Shown piece by piece: positions 49,955 through 59,032 of a DNA stretch of 64,000 nucleotides; within the stretch, counting starts at the first letter, position 1, and each line of letters starts with the position of its first letter. This DNA is from Neorhizobium alkalisoli (GTDB taxonomy: Bacteria > Pseudomonadota > Alphaproteobacteria > Rhizobiales > Rhizobiaceae). Under the pieces are notes generated by a model. It saw only the letters and a list, made by a program, of their open reading frames with translations, was not told the origin of the DNA and did no database searches. The translations under genes and the position numbers were made by a program. Location of the stretch: contig NZ_VIWP01000005.1 of the NCBI RefSeq assembly GCF_007829835.1, positions 310,001 to 374,000 of the forward strand, in the 5' to 3' direction.

Positions 49955-50863
49955 TCAGGCGGCGCGCTCGGCGCCGTTCATCCGCATTTCGTGCTCGGAA
50001 ACGAGTTCCTTGACCGACTGGTAGATCTCATTGCCCATATCGGCACGCAGCATGGAAAAGGCGACGTTTGCCTCGATGAAACCGCGCTTGCTGCCGCAAT
50101 CGAACGTGCGTCCCTTGTAGGGATGGGCATGGAAGGCTTGCGTCTTCAGAAGCCGCTGCATACTGTCCGTCAGCTGGATCTCGTTGCCGGCGCCGCGCTC
50201 CTGGCCGGCCAGCAATTCGAAGATTTCCGGCTGCAGGATATAACGACCATTGAGGTAATAGTTCGACGGCGCATCTTCCGGCTTCGGCTTTTCGACCATG
50301 CCGGTCACCTGGAAACCGTGGCGGACGTTCTGGCCCATCTCGACAACGCCATAGCTCGACGTCTCTTCCGGCGCGCATTGCTCGACTGCAAAGACATTGC
50401 CGCCGACTTCTTCGTAGAGTTCCATCAGGCCGGCCATGCACCCCTGCGGACCATAGGAAACCATGTCGGGAAGAAGCAGCGCGAAGGGCTCATCGCCCAC
50501 CAATTCACGCGCGCACCAGACGGCATGGCCGAGGCCGAGCGGCACCTGCTGGCGGGTGTAGCTGACCGTGCCGGCAAGCGGCAGCATCTTTTCGAGCTGG
50601 GTGACCTGCACCGTCTTGCCCGAACGGGTCAGCGTCGCGATCAGCTCAGGCGCGCTGTCGAAATAGTCCTCGATCGCCGTCTTGTTGCGGCTGGTGACGA
50701 AGATGATGTTCTCGATTCCCGCCTGCATGGCTTCATCGACCGCATATTGAACAACCGGCCTGTCGACGATCGTCAGCATTTCCTTCGGCATAGCCTTGGT
50801 TGCCGGCAGGAAGCGGGTGCCGTTGCCTGCAACGGGGATAACCGCTTTTCGTACTGGTCTCAT
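49955..50863 (-). CDS. exoN: UTP-glucose-1-phosphate uridylyltransferase (ExoN)
   Basis: 302 residues, GalU/ExoN family. The nucleotide-binding signature is AVIPVAGNGTRFLPATKAMPKEML near the N-terminus, with VEKPKPEDAPSNYYLNGRYIL near 195. It makes UDP-glucose for the glucosyl steps of succinoglycan. The ATG at 50863 is chosen because GAGGG lies 8 bases before it; the ATG at 50869 is too close to that site. Lies between exoP and exoO in the usual order, 78 bp upstream of exoP. Confidence 0.9.
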   Translation of the reverse strand: MRPVRKAVIPVAGNGTRFLPATKAMPKEMLTIVDRPVVQYAVDEAMQAGIENIIFVTSRNKTAIEDYFDSAPELIATLTRSGKTVQVTQLEKMLPLAGTVSYTRQQVPLGLGHAVWCARELVGDEPFALLLPDMVSYGPQGCMAGLMELYEEVGGNVFAVEQCAPEETSSYGVVEMGQNVRHGFQVTGMVEKPKPEDAPSNYYLNGRYILQPEIFELLAGQERGAGNEIQLTDSMQRLLKTQAFHAHPYKGRTFDCGSKRGFIEANVAFSMLRADMGNEIYQSVKELVSEHEMRMNGAERAA

Positions 50864-50916
50864 GTCCATTTCCCTCGTCCTTTTCTGGGGTGGCGCCCCG
50901 CCGCCCCGATCGGATT

Positions 50917-51885
50917 TCAGTTGACGCCGGCTGCTTTTGACAGACGACGCATGCGAGCGACGATCGGCATCCGCAGGTGTTTTAGGGCCCGTGGATTGTC
51001 GATCGCCGTTTTCAGGAAGCCGCCAACGGATTTTTTCTTGATCTCGTCGACAAGCGTAAGGAAGGAAGCAGCCTCAAGAATGCTGCGGGTACGGCGGCGC
51101 TGGGCCGCCATGGCTTTCGGGTCGAGCCGGTAGCGCGCAAGAAAGGTCTCGTCGCCCTCCAGCATCGCATCGAGATGCTGCGGTTTCAGAACGCGCGAAA
51201 TCGAGCCGTGGCGCAGATGATAGACGTAACCGGCCGAAGGTTCGATGGCGCAACGCCCGCCGGCCGCGAGCGCCGAAGCGAGAAGGATATAATCCTCGCC
51301 GATCCGCAAAGTCTCATCGAAGCGCAGAGCGTGCAGTTCCAGAAAATCGCGGCGAAAGACCGGCTTCATGTAGCCGAAATTGAAGGTCGTGTTGAAGATG
51401 ACGTTGGAGGCGATGAAATCCGCGAGTTCCATGAACGGCCGGCGTTCCAGCACGCCCTTCGGAAACATCGCGCTCGGCGCGCCACCATCGAGCGGAATGA
51501 CGTCGATATTGTCGACGACGATCTCGGCATCGTCCCGCTCGGCGCGGGCTATCATCACCTGCAGCCGGTTTGGATGGATCGTGTCGTCGGAATCGAGTAC
51601 GGCGATCCAGCGGCCACGGGCTGCGGCAAATCCGGCATTGCGGGCAGCCGCCGGGCCACGATTGACGGACTGGGCGATCAGCTTCACCCGCGGATCGGCA
51701 TTATTGCCGACAATCTCGCGTGTCGCATCCGTCGAGCAATCGTCGATGACCAACACCTCGACCGTGACGCCGACTTGCGCCAGCGCGCTTTCGATCGCCT
51801 CGCCGATCGTGTCGGCCGCATTGTAGGCGGCCATCACGAACGTGACGTCGGGCATGATCTGAGCGCTCGGAACGGACATGTTCAT
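50917..51885 (-). CDS. exoO: Succinoglycan glucosyltransferase ExoO
   Basis: 322 residues, GT2 family GT-A fold: TFVMAAYNAADTIGEAIESALAQ at the front, VIDDCSTDATREIV, and the metal-binding ALDSDD-type motif AVLDSDDTIHPNRL near 95. In Sinorhizobium ExoO adds the fifth sugar (beta-1,6-glucose) to the lipid-linked repeat. The start overlaps exoM's stop by ATGA and has GGAGGCGGC upstream. Assignment among the GT2 enzymes rests on gene order plus similarity in memory, so the exact linkage is inferred. Confidence 0.86.
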   Translation of the reverse strand: MNMSVPSAQIMPDVTFVMAAYNAADTIGEAIESALAQVGVTVEVLVIDDCSTDATREIVGNNADPRVKLIAQSVNRGPAAARNAGFAAARGRWIAVLDSDDTIHPNRLQVMIARAERDDAEIVVDNIDVIPLDGGAPSAMFPKGVLERRPFMELADFIASNVIFNTTFNFGYMKPVFRRDFLELHALRFDETLRIGEDYILLASALAAGGRCAIEPSAGYVYHLRHGSISRVLKPQHLDAMLEGDETFLARYRLDPKAMAAQRRRTRSILEAASFLTLVDEIKKKSVGGFLKTAIDNPRALKHLRMPIVARMRRLSKAAGVN

Positions 51886-52805
51886 GCCGCCTCCGCCACG
51901 CCATACTGGCGGATCTCACGCATGCCGAGCGTGCCCATGACAGAGCCGGCATGCAGCGCGGCGCGCAAGGCATAACGGTTGCGCTTCACCGGAAAGGCGG
52001 CGAGCGCCCCGGTGAGCGCCGCGCAATAACCGAGCTTCAGCGAAGCCATGACCGTCGCCTTGATTCGCGCCATGCCCGGCTTGCGGGCGGCAACGATACG
52101 GCCATGGGTCTGGCCGGACCGGAAGCGGCGTTTCGCCAGCCAGCCAAAACTTGCGCGCTTGGCCGGCACCGGCTCGAGCAGCAGCGCATCCGGCGCAAAC
52201 TCGATCCGGCCACCGCTTTCGGTCAGCTGGGTGAAGAAATGCGTATCCTCACCACCACTCTGGCCGAGCGAAAGCGCGAAACGACGGGCTTCCACATGTG
52301 GCGAGCGCATGTCGAGCAGCACGTTGCAGGTATAACCCGTCTTGATCGTGCCATTCACCCAGACCGGCATGGTCGAGTGGAAATCGCCATGGCGCATCCA
52401 GGCGGCGCTCTTTTCGTCATAGACGGCACGGACAGGCCCGAGAACCGCATCCGCCCCGGTCTTGCGCGCCTTGTCGATCAGGGCGACCAGCCATTCCGGA
52501 CCGGCCGTCTCGTCGTCGTCGATGAAGGCGAGATAATCGGCACTGCATTCGGAAAGGCAGGCATTGCGGGCAATCGAGATATTCGATTTCGGGCAATGCA
52601 CATAACGGATCGGGAAAGGTGAGATTTCCCGCAGGCCATCGACCAGACCACGTGCACTCGGGCTCGCATCGTTATCCGCCACGATCAGGCTGATCGCGAC
52701 ATTGGCCGGCATGTCGAGCGCGAACAGCGAGCGGAGCGTCTCTTCGAGCTCCGGCCGGCGAAACGTGCAGATGCCGATATCGATACGGGTCACGTCTTCA
52801 CCCAT
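51882..52805 (-). CDS. exoM: Succinoglycan glucosyltransferase ExoM
   Basis: 307 residues, GT2 family: RIDIGICTFRRPELEETLRSLF at the front, VADNDASPSARGLVDGL near 45, LAFIDDDETAGPEWL (metal-binding DDD) near 95 and GGEDTHFFTQLTESG near 190. In S. meliloti ExoM adds the fourth sugar. The ATG at 52805 overlaps the exoA stop; the longer frame upstream runs inside exoA and is not used. A hydrophobic C-terminal stretch (MASLKLGYCAALTGALAAF) may touch the membrane. Confidence 0.87.
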   Translation of the reverse strand: MGEDVTRIDIGICTFRRPELEETLRSLFALDMPANVAISLIVADNDASPSARGLVDGLREISPFPIRYVHCPKSNISIARNACLSECSADYLAFIDDDETAGPEWLVALIDKARKTGADAVLGPVRAVYDEKSAAWMRHGDFHSTMPVWVNGTIKTGYTCNVLLDMRSPHVEARRFALSLGQSGGEDTHFFTQLTESGGRIEFAPDALLLEPVPAKRASFGWLAKRRFRSGQTHGRIVAARKPGMARIKATVMASLKLGYCAALTGALAAFPVKRNRYALRAALHAGSVMGTLGMREIRQYGVAEAA

Positions 52806-53833
52806 CAGGCGGCCCTCTTCGGTCTGATGCCGATCAGTTCCAGCCAGAAGCCGGCCGACCAGGCGAAATGCATGATCATCGCGGAAATGGCGGCAAGCGG
52901 CCCGAACCGGTTGCCCTGCCCCACCATCATCCAGAATCCGTAACCGATGCAGGCGACGGCCCAGATCGCGACCGGAATGGCAGCCCACCAGTAAAGCAGT
53001 GCAAACAGGGCGATGATGGCGACGGGCGCCACGCCGAGCGGGATCGCCTGCCGTATTTTCGGAATGGAGCGGTGCTTCATCAGATTTCTTGCGCGGCCCC
53101 GGCCATAACCGAGATATTGCCGAAACAGTGCCACAGCGCTCGAACGCGGGTAATAGGTCATGTAGGTGTTGCTAGTCATCCAGATGCGGAACCCGGCCTT
53201 GCGCAGGCGAAAATCGAGTTCTGCATCCTCGTTGTGGCTAAAGCTTTCATCATAACCGCCGACGGCACGGTAGGCGGCGATGCGCATCAACGCGTGGTGG
53301 CCGTGGTCAACCCATTCGCCGCCGCCGCCGGCCCGGTGTTTCGAGCCGCCATTGCCGAGTTTCGAATTCTGGGCAATGGCCGTCGCCTTCTGGAAAGTGC
53401 CGAAACCGACCGTCTCCATGCCGACCACGACCGAATCCGCATCGAGCGCAATCGCTTCGGACAGCGGGCTTTCGCAATAATTGTCGGGATAGTCGCCATG
53501 CGCGTCGATGCGGATCAGATAGTCGAAATCGTCGCCGAACCGCTGGACGGCCAGATTGATCGCGGCACTCTGGATCTTCTTCGCATTGCCGATCAACACG
53601 ATGCCGGGAATATCCTCCGACACTTTTGAAACGATATCCTGCGTGCCGTCGCGGCTGCCGCCATCGGCGACGACGATCAGCGCATCCATTCCCTGGCGTT
53701 GAACATCCAGCTTGCGCAAAAGCGGATCGATCGTCGCCGCCTCGTTAAGGCAGGGGATGACGATCAGCACCCGCGGCAGAACAACGGGGACGGGCGAAAT
53801 TTCTTCTTGGGCATTCGAAGGATCACGCGACAC
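52805..53833 (-). CDS. exoA: Succinoglycan glucosyltransferase ExoA
   Basis: 342 residues. GT2 domain (RVLIVIPCLNEAATIDPLLRKL, VVADGGSRDGTQDIV, YLIRIDAHGDYPDNYCE, GGYDESFSHNEDAELDFRLR) followed by two C-terminal membrane segments (VAIIALFALLYWWAAIPVAIW). In S. meliloti ExoA adds the second sugar, a beta-1,3 glucose, to the galactose primer. The GTG at 53833 has GAGGTGAT upstream and is preferred over a longer frame. Stop overlaps exoM's start. Confidence 0.88.
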   Translation of the reverse strand: MSRDPSNAQEEISPVPVVLPRVLIVIPCLNEAATIDPLLRKLDVQRQGMDALIVVADGGSRDGTQDIVSKVSEDIPGIVLIGNAKKIQSAAINLAVQRFGDDFDYLIRIDAHGDYPDNYCESPLSEAIALDADSVVVGMETVGFGTFQKATAIAQNSKLGNGGSKHRAGGGGEWVDHGHHALMRIAAYRAVGGYDESFSHNEDAELDFRLRKAGFRIWMTSNTYMTYYPRSSAVALFRQYLGYGRGRARNLMKHRSIPKIRQAIPLGVAPVAIIALFALLYWWAAIPVAIWAVACIGYGFWMMVGQGNRFGPLAAISAMIMHFAWSAGFWLELIGIRPKRAA

Positions 53834-53843
53834 TTTAATCACC

Positions 53844-55046
53844 TCACGACTGCAGGGTTGAAACGGCCGACATGGGCGCCGGCGATGGAATGTTGCGGTT
53901 GAGCGATGCGAGCTTGCCGACAAGCGCCCGGCAATCGGCCTGGCTCGTCACCCACTGGCCGCGATCGACGGCAGCAAGGCGAGCGAAGGCATCGGCATAA
54001 CGCTCCCCGGTCATCGCGGAAAACAGCTGGTCGAGCGCATCAGGCGTCGCGTAATCGAGCAGGAAGCCGATATCGCGCTGGGCGACAAAACGTCCGGTCT
54101 CGGTGGTCGAAAGCGCGATCGGCACGGCGCCATGCAAACCGCCTTCGTAAAGCCGGTTCGGCAGCAACCATTCCGAATTCAGGCCTTCCTCGAAAAAGTC
54201 GATCGCCCAGGTGAACTGCACCTCGCCATAGATCGAGGCGAGATCCTCCGGGTTGCGATAGGCCCCTTCGAAACGGACGAAAGGTGCCGCATTCACCTGC
54301 GCATGAAAATCGGCAAATTCGCTATAAGCCGGCCGGCCACGAATGATGACCTCCACCCTGCCCTGCATGCGCTTTGCAAATTCGGTCAGGATATTCAGCG
54401 ACTTGGCGCAACGGATCGCGCCGAACCAGCCGATCCGCCAAGGTTCGCCCTCTGCCGGCGAACGCGGCGCGGGGGCTACATCCGGCATGTCTGAGCCGAG
54501 CGCCAAAACCTTGTTTTCGAGCAGGAGGACAGGCAGATCCAGCCCCGAAAGCGGCTTGAAGAAGTTTTCGACAAAGGCCGGAGAGCTGGTGATCAGCAGC
54601 TTGGCGGGCTTGGCGAAATGCCGCTGCACGGCGCGCATCAGCCGGCCCTTGAAACCTTCGTCGAGCAGAAGGCGGTGAATGTCGAGACATTCGTAAACGA
54701 CCGGCACATCGCCGCCAAAGATAGCCGAAGCCTTGCCGGCCAGAGCCAGCATTTCGAGATTGCGGGCGATGATGACATGCGGCGTCGGAATGCCGGCAAG
54801 CTTTTTGGCAAGCTGCATGCGGGCGGAAAGAACCGCCTGGATACGCTGCTTGAAACGCGCATCGGCCGTCTCGCCGAGGTTGATCGAGATGACATCGGGT
54901 TCTTCAACCAGCAGATTGCCTGCCCGCTGAAAACCGGCGACGGTCACGGAAGCGCCGCCGGTCTTCAGCGTCAGCACGCGCCGTCTGATGGCAGCGTCTG
55001 CGAGATTGTGAGCCAGATAGAGGACATGCAATGTCAAATCGTCCAA
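53844..55046 (-). CDS. exoL: Succinoglycan glycosyltransferase ExoL
   Basis: About 400 residues with a GT-B-like two-domain layout: LHVLYLAHNLADAAIRRRVLTLKTGGASVTVAGF at the front, VIIARNLEMLALA near 90, WRIGWFGAIRCAKSLNIL near 205 and NRLYEGGLHGAVPIALSTTETG near 310. In S. meliloti ExoL adds the third sugar. The start is uncertain: the frame opens at TTG 55046 immediately after GAGGGAG, and a second TTG nine bases later (55037) has better spacing. No ATG start fits. Confidence 0.85.
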   Translation of the reverse strand: MDDLTLHVLYLAHNLADAAIRRRVLTLKTGGASVTVAGFQRAGNLLVEEPDVISINLGETADARFKQRIQAVLSARMQLAKKLAGIPTPHVIIARNLEMLALAGKASAIFGGDVPVVYECLDIHRLLLDEGFKGRLMRAVQRHFAKPAKLLITSSPAFVENFFKPLSGLDLPVLLLENKVLALGSDMPDVAPAPRSPAEGEPWRIGWFGAIRCAKSLNILTEFAKRMQGRVEVIIRGRPAYSEFADFHAQVNAAPFVRFEGAYRNPEDLASIYGEVQFTWAIDFFEEGLNSEWLLPNRLYEGGLHGAVPIALSTTETGRFVAQRDIGFLLDYATPDALDQLFSAMTGERYADAFARLAAVDRGQWVTSQADCRALVGKLASLNRNIPSPAPMSAVSTLQS

Positions 55047-55106
55047 CTCCCTCTTCGAGCCAAAAGGCCCTTGAAACTTCGTCGGGCGACGAGCCGCTGA
55101 TGCGGC

Positions 55107-55922
55107 TCAGTCGAGCGTGCAGAGCACGGATTGCGGAAAACGGCATTCCTCGCCGAGCGCCGTATAGGCGATCCGGTCGATGGACATGGTGGTGGGTGCG
55201 GAATAGGCGAACGTGCCCATCCAGCCCTTCAGCGTATCGGTGCCCCAGAGGCTCAAAAAGATCTTCTGGGCGTTCGTGGGGATCTTCGTCTTGTCCGTCA
55301 CGTCCTGAACCATCTTGCCGTTGACGAAATAGCGCAGGCGATCCGGCTCCCAGATGAAGGCGTAGTCGTTGAAACCCTTGTCGGCACCGCCGGCGACGGG
55401 AATGACCTTTTCGTTCTTGCCCTTGCCGTCGATATACTGATTGACCTGGACGTTGTCGGCATTCTTGCCGAGCACTTCGAAGTCGATCTCGTCCCAGGGC
55501 TTCTTGTCGGTCGGGCCGATATAGCTGAAGAAGGCCGAGTTCAGCCCGGTCCCCTCTGCAGCCTTCATCCGCACCTCATAGGTGCCGTAACCAAAGCGCT
55601 GCTTGGTCTGGATCTCGCCGCAGACATACTGCCGGTCCTTGGTCTGGCGCTGTTCGAGCGTCAGCTGCAGGTTACCGCCTTCCGCCCTCACCTGCTTCTG
55701 CGACCAGGTGCAGTTCTGGTGCGCGCCATTGTTCCAGCCGTCCGAGACGAACCAGAAGGAACGGTCGAGACTGTCGAAATTCTCGACGAAGGATTTGCCC
55801 GTCGCGCCGTCGGGACCGGGCGTTTTGTCCTGTGCCTGAACCTGCAGAGTCGTCGCGACAAGCGCGAAGGCTGCGAGGGTGACCTGGCAGGTCAGCTGAA
55901 TATGTCTGGCGATTGCCGTCAT
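55107..55922 (-). CDS. exoK: Secreted succinoglycan endo-beta-glycanase ExoK (GH16)
   Basis: 271 residues: signal peptide cut near VQAQDKT, then a GH16 jelly-roll domain. The catalytic motif is PWDEIDFEVLG near residue 145 with nucleophile and acid/base glutamates; HQNCTWSQKQV and RFGYGTYEVRMKAAEGTG are typical strands. Three cysteines flank the domain. ExoK cuts nascent, not yet fully polymerised, succinoglycan to give low molecular weight forms. It lies between exoL and exoH as in S. meliloti. Confidence 0.9.
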   Translation of the reverse strand: MTAIARHIQLTCQVTLAAFALVATTLQVQAQDKTPGPDGATGKSFVENFDSLDRSFWFVSDGWNNGAHQNCTWSQKQVRAEGGNLQLTLEQRQTKDRQYVCGEIQTKQRFGYGTYEVRMKAAEGTGLNSAFFSYIGPTDKKPWDEIDFEVLGKNADNVQVNQYIDGKGKNEKVIPVAGGADKGFNDYAFIWEPDRLRYFVNGKMVQDVTDKTKIPTNAQKIFLSLWGTDTLKGWMGTFAYSAPTTMSIDRIAYTALGEECRFPQSVLCTLD

Positions 55923-55925
55923 GTT

Positions 55926-57074
55926 TCACCTTTTCTGTTGGGTCGCGAGTGATTTGTCGGTGCCGGCAAAGGCTTGAGAGCCGGCCGGCCTGACAGTCTG
56001 GGCAAGTTTTGCCTTACGCCCGCGGCTGCCGGTCAGAATTTCGTAAAAAGCCGACAGCCGGCGCGCGAAAAAATTGTTCGAGAAAACCAGGATCGTCAGC
56101 GTCAGCGCGACGGCGCCGAAATAGAAGACCGGATAGAGGCTGTCATCGATAAGCCGGTTCCAGACCATCCACATCACCACCAGCAGCGGGTAATGCGCGC
56201 AGAAAATCCAGAAGCTGAGGCTGCCGGTGGCGGCCAGCCGCTGGCCGATCCGCAGGCGGATGATCAGCGCCGACATCAGCCAGAAACCGGCCGCACCAAC
56301 GATGGCAAGCGTATTGCGCGCCAGATCGAGGACCCAGGGAAAATCGGGACCGTTGCGATAGAGGCCGACCGAAAGCGCGAGCGCTGCGATCAGGACCAGA
56401 ACCGTACCGGGCACGGCGAACCGGTCCAGCGCATCAAGCCTGCGCTTGTTCAGCGCCAGGAAGATGCCGAGCGTGAACGAGAACGGGATGGAGCTCTTGA
56501 TGAACGGGAACACCGGAATATCCGGCAATGCCGCCACCACGAAGAGTGCTGCCAGAACCGGCCCCGGAAAACGGCGCACGAGAGCGGCAAGCACCGGCGA
56601 CAGCACGATGCAAAGCATCAGGTCGCGCAGAAAATAGAGCGGAATGTTGATCGGCATCGTTTCGGTGGAGAAGGCCTGGCTTGCCAGTTCCCGCGGCGAG
56701 GAATGCCACAGGTCCGGGAAATAGCCGATGCCCATTCCGGCCCGCTGCACGACGAGAACAGCGCAGAAAAGGCCGAGATTCCACAACAGGAACGGCAGAA
56801 GCACAGTCTTCGCCTTCGACTGCAACACTTTGGCATAGTCGAACGCATCCCAGCCACGCCGGAACAGCAGATATCCCGAAATGACGCTGAGGCACGGCAC
56901 CCCGATCCGAAACAGGCTATCGCCAAGCAAGACGCGCAGCCAGTCGAAGGCACCATTCAGCCCCAGAAAGGGACTTGTCTCGGGATCGAACGGCACATGT
57001 ACGAAGACGATGCCGGAGATCAAAAATATACGCATCAAATTGATACGGGAGGAAATGTTCTGGTCAACATTCAA
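55926..57074 (-). CDS. exoH: Succinoglycan succinyltransferase ExoH (acyltransferase 3)
   Basis: 382 residues, about ten membrane segments, acyltransferase-3 fold (INLMRIFLISGIVFVHVPFDP at the front with the conserved Arg/His, GVPCLSVISGYLLFRRGWD near 55, FWIFCAHYPLLVVMWMVW near 290). It adds succinyl groups to the repeat unit; in S. meliloti succinylation is needed for symbiosis-active, ExoK-cleavable polymer. It ends 4 bp from exoK, and its upstream region carries the exoT terminator. Confidence 0.88.
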   Translation of the reverse strand: MNVDQNISSRINLMRIFLISGIVFVHVPFDPETSPFLGLNGAFDWLRVLLGDSLFRIGVPCLSVISGYLLFRRGWDAFDYAKVLQSKAKTVLLPFLLWNLGLFCAVLVVQRAGMGIGYFPDLWHSSPRELASQAFSTETMPINIPLYFLRDLMLCIVLSPVLAALVRRFPGPVLAALFVVAALPDIPVFPFIKSSIPFSFTLGIFLALNKRRLDALDRFAVPGTVLVLIAALALSVGLYRNGPDFPWVLDLARNTLAIVGAAGFWLMSALIIRLRIGQRLAATGSLSFWIFCAHYPLLVVMWMVWNRLIDDSLYPVFYFGAVALTLTILVFSNNFFARRLSAFYEILTGSRGRKAKLAQTVRPAGSQAFAGTDKSLATQQKR

Positions 57075-57438
57075 ACGAGTTACCCCTTTTGGGCGACGCC
57101 TCCCGTCGTCACCGGTTCAATCAGAGCAGCCTTTGGCCCGCAGTCCGAAAACAAGGATCACGGTTAGTTTGGAGCAAAATGTGGCGGCGCAGCGAAAAGA
57201 AAAGTGCCCGTCGGATCGTCGCGGCACAGGGTTACCGCCCGTTTACGGCTTTGCTACTTGCGCGAGAACTGAAATACGCTGCGATATCGGGCGGAAAGCA
57301 CAATTTCGTGTTGCAGCGCAAAAAATGATTTTTTCCGAAAAAAAATTGAAAAAAAGTTGATCGGGATGCCCGGCCAGCCGGTTTGGGAGGCTGGCCGGGG
57401 TCTAATTGTGGCTCAAATAAGGCAAACCTGTGACCAAA
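57075..57438. other. exoH-exoT intergenic region lacking exoI
   Basis: 364 bp. In S. meliloti exoI sits here; no frame in this stretch resembles it. The left part should hold the exoH promoter on the minus strand. The right part holds the exoT terminator and a very A/T-rich patch (57325-57358). Nothing else is recognised. Confidence 0.7.
57369..57399 (-). terminator. exoT terminator
   Basis: Perfect 11-bp stem CCCGGCCAGCC (57369-57379) and GGCTGGCCGGG (57389-57399), 9-nt loop. On the minus strand T-runs follow after 12 nt (TTTTTTTC and more), so termination is likely though not textbook tight. Confidence 0.65.
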
Positions 57439-58923
57439 TCAGGCGGCCGGCGCATCGGCTGCAGCACCGCCCCGACGCCGCTTCACCATGCCCAGCACCT
57501 TGCGCACCAGCGCCCTCTCGGTGGCGAAGAAAAGCACGGCATAAATCACGCCGCCGACCACGGCACCGGCGAAGAGCTGCAGATAGGGGCTGGTCAGCTG
57601 GTCTGCGAAGGCATGCAGGAAGAGCCGGACAGCGACGCCCATGATCAGCGAGGTGATCATCGAGCGGCTGCTGGTGAGCATGCCCCACCAGAACGGAATG
57701 CCATCGACCCGGAAAACCGCCCAGGAATAACCGACCAGCGTGATGGCGTTGACGACGCAGAGCGCCACCATCGCATCGACCAGATTGCCGTAATAGGCGG
57801 CGCCACCAATGCCGATCGTCGTCGCGATCGCCCTGAGAACCGCCGACCAGAACAGGACCTGGCTATGCCCGGTGCCCTTGAGATAGGGGATGAACGTGCT
57901 GCAGGGCGTGACGATCGCCTTCGAAAGCGCCAGAAGTCCAAGAACCGGCCAGGCATAGGCCCATTGCGGACCGAACAGGATCAGCATGGCCGGCTCCGCC
58001 ACCGCCCAAAGCCCGAACATGGCCGGCGCGAGGATGACGGTCATCACCTGCGTGGAAAAGATCAGCGCATCCGACCGCCGCTTGCGATCGTCACCCATCA
58101 TGCTGAAGGCTGGGAACAGCACGCCCATCACGGCCGAGAGCACGACCTGGTTCGGAATGCTGGCAAACCGGTTGGCCGCCGAATAGGCGCCGGCATCCGC
58201 AAGCGTGAGCACGCGGGCAATCACCACCATCGGCGCCTGGAAGGTGACGAAGTTCGCCATTTCCGATCCCATCAGCCCCGAAGAGTAGCGCAGCAGCGGC
58301 ATCATCCTGTCCGGCTTGATGACGAAACGCGGCATGTAGCGGGTGATCGAAAACAGGCCGACGAGGCGAATCAGAGCGGCCGCAAAAAGCTGCACGACCA
58401 GCGCCCAGACGCCAAAACCGGCAAAGGCGAGAGCGAGCGCCAGCAGCGCCGCACTGGTTTCCGAGACGGTGCTGAGGATCGCGTCCTTGCTGAAATTCAT
58501 CTGCCGGGCAAGCAGCGAATAGGCGACATCGGCCGTCAGCTGCAATGGGATGAGGAAGGCCATGATCTTGAGAAGATTGGCACTTTGGGCAGCGCCCATC
58601 CAGGTTCCGATACCTTCCGCACCGAAGAAAAGGATCAGCGCCATGGCGACGGCCATCGCCAGATTTGACCAGAACACGGTATGTACCGTATCCATTCCGC
58701 CATCGCGATCGACGATCAGGGCGGAGGTGAGACCCGCCCCGCCAATCATCGCGAGGAACTGAACGACCGTCAGGGCAACAGCCACGGAACCGAAATCTTC
58801 TGGTGTGAGCAGTCTTGCCAGAATGGGAACGGTGACAAATTTCAGCCCGAATGTGGCGGTCTTTGATAGCACGCTCCAGCCGACATTTGTCGTGATCGTC
58901 TTCACGCCTTGGGTTGGAGCCAT
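57439..58923 (-). CDS. exoT: Succinoglycan flippase-type membrane protein ExoT
   Basis: 494 residues with about twelve to fourteen membrane segments, polysaccharide transport (PST/Wzx-like) family: VLSKTATFGLKFVTVPILARLLTPEDFGSVAVAL at the front and a repeat of the pattern in later segments. In S. meliloti ExoT cooperates with ExoP and ExoQ, mainly for low molecular weight succinoglycan. It has its own terminator and is divergent from exoW by 109 bp, so it is a single-gene unit. Confidence 0.88.
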   Translation of the reverse strand: MAPTQGVKTITTNVGWSVLSKTATFGLKFVTVPILARLLTPEDFGSVAVALTVVQFLAMIGGAGLTSALIVDRDGGMDTVHTVFWSNLAMAVAMALILFFGAEGIGTWMGAAQSANLLKIMAFLIPLQLTADVAYSLLARQMNFSKDAILSTVSETSAALLALALAFAGFGVWALVVQLFAAALIRLVGLFSITRYMPRFVIKPDRMMPLLRYSSGLMGSEMANFVTFQAPMVVIARVLTLADAGAYSAANRFASIPNQVVLSAVMGVLFPAFSMMGDDRKRRSDALIFSTQVMTVILAPAMFGLWAVAEPAMLILFGPQWAYAWPVLGLLALSKAIVTPCSTFIPYLKGTGHSQVLFWSAVLRAIATTIGIGGAAYYGNLVDAMVALCVVNAITLVGYSWAVFRVDGIPFWWGMLTSSRSMITSLIMGVAVRLFLHAFADQLTSPYLQLFAGAVVGGVIYAVLFFATERALVRKVLGMVKRRRGGAAADAPAA

Positions 58924-59032
58924 AGGTCTCGATCCTTTAATTGGAGGTTGATTCTACGCCAGCGAACCGCCGCTTTCCGACGCTCAAATGGGGTGCCGGA
59001 TTGCAATTCTTCGAAAACGCAGGGGCAAAAAC

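Noticed and set aside
57075..57438. exoI remnant
   Set aside because: I looked for a frame resembling the small ExoI protein and saw none; short frames here are broken and compositionally random. A profile search would be needed to exclude decay fully.
57430..58668. 412-codon open frame opposite exoT
   Set aside because: Low-complexity Arg/Asp/His-rich translation typical of antisense frames; exoT is clearly coding.
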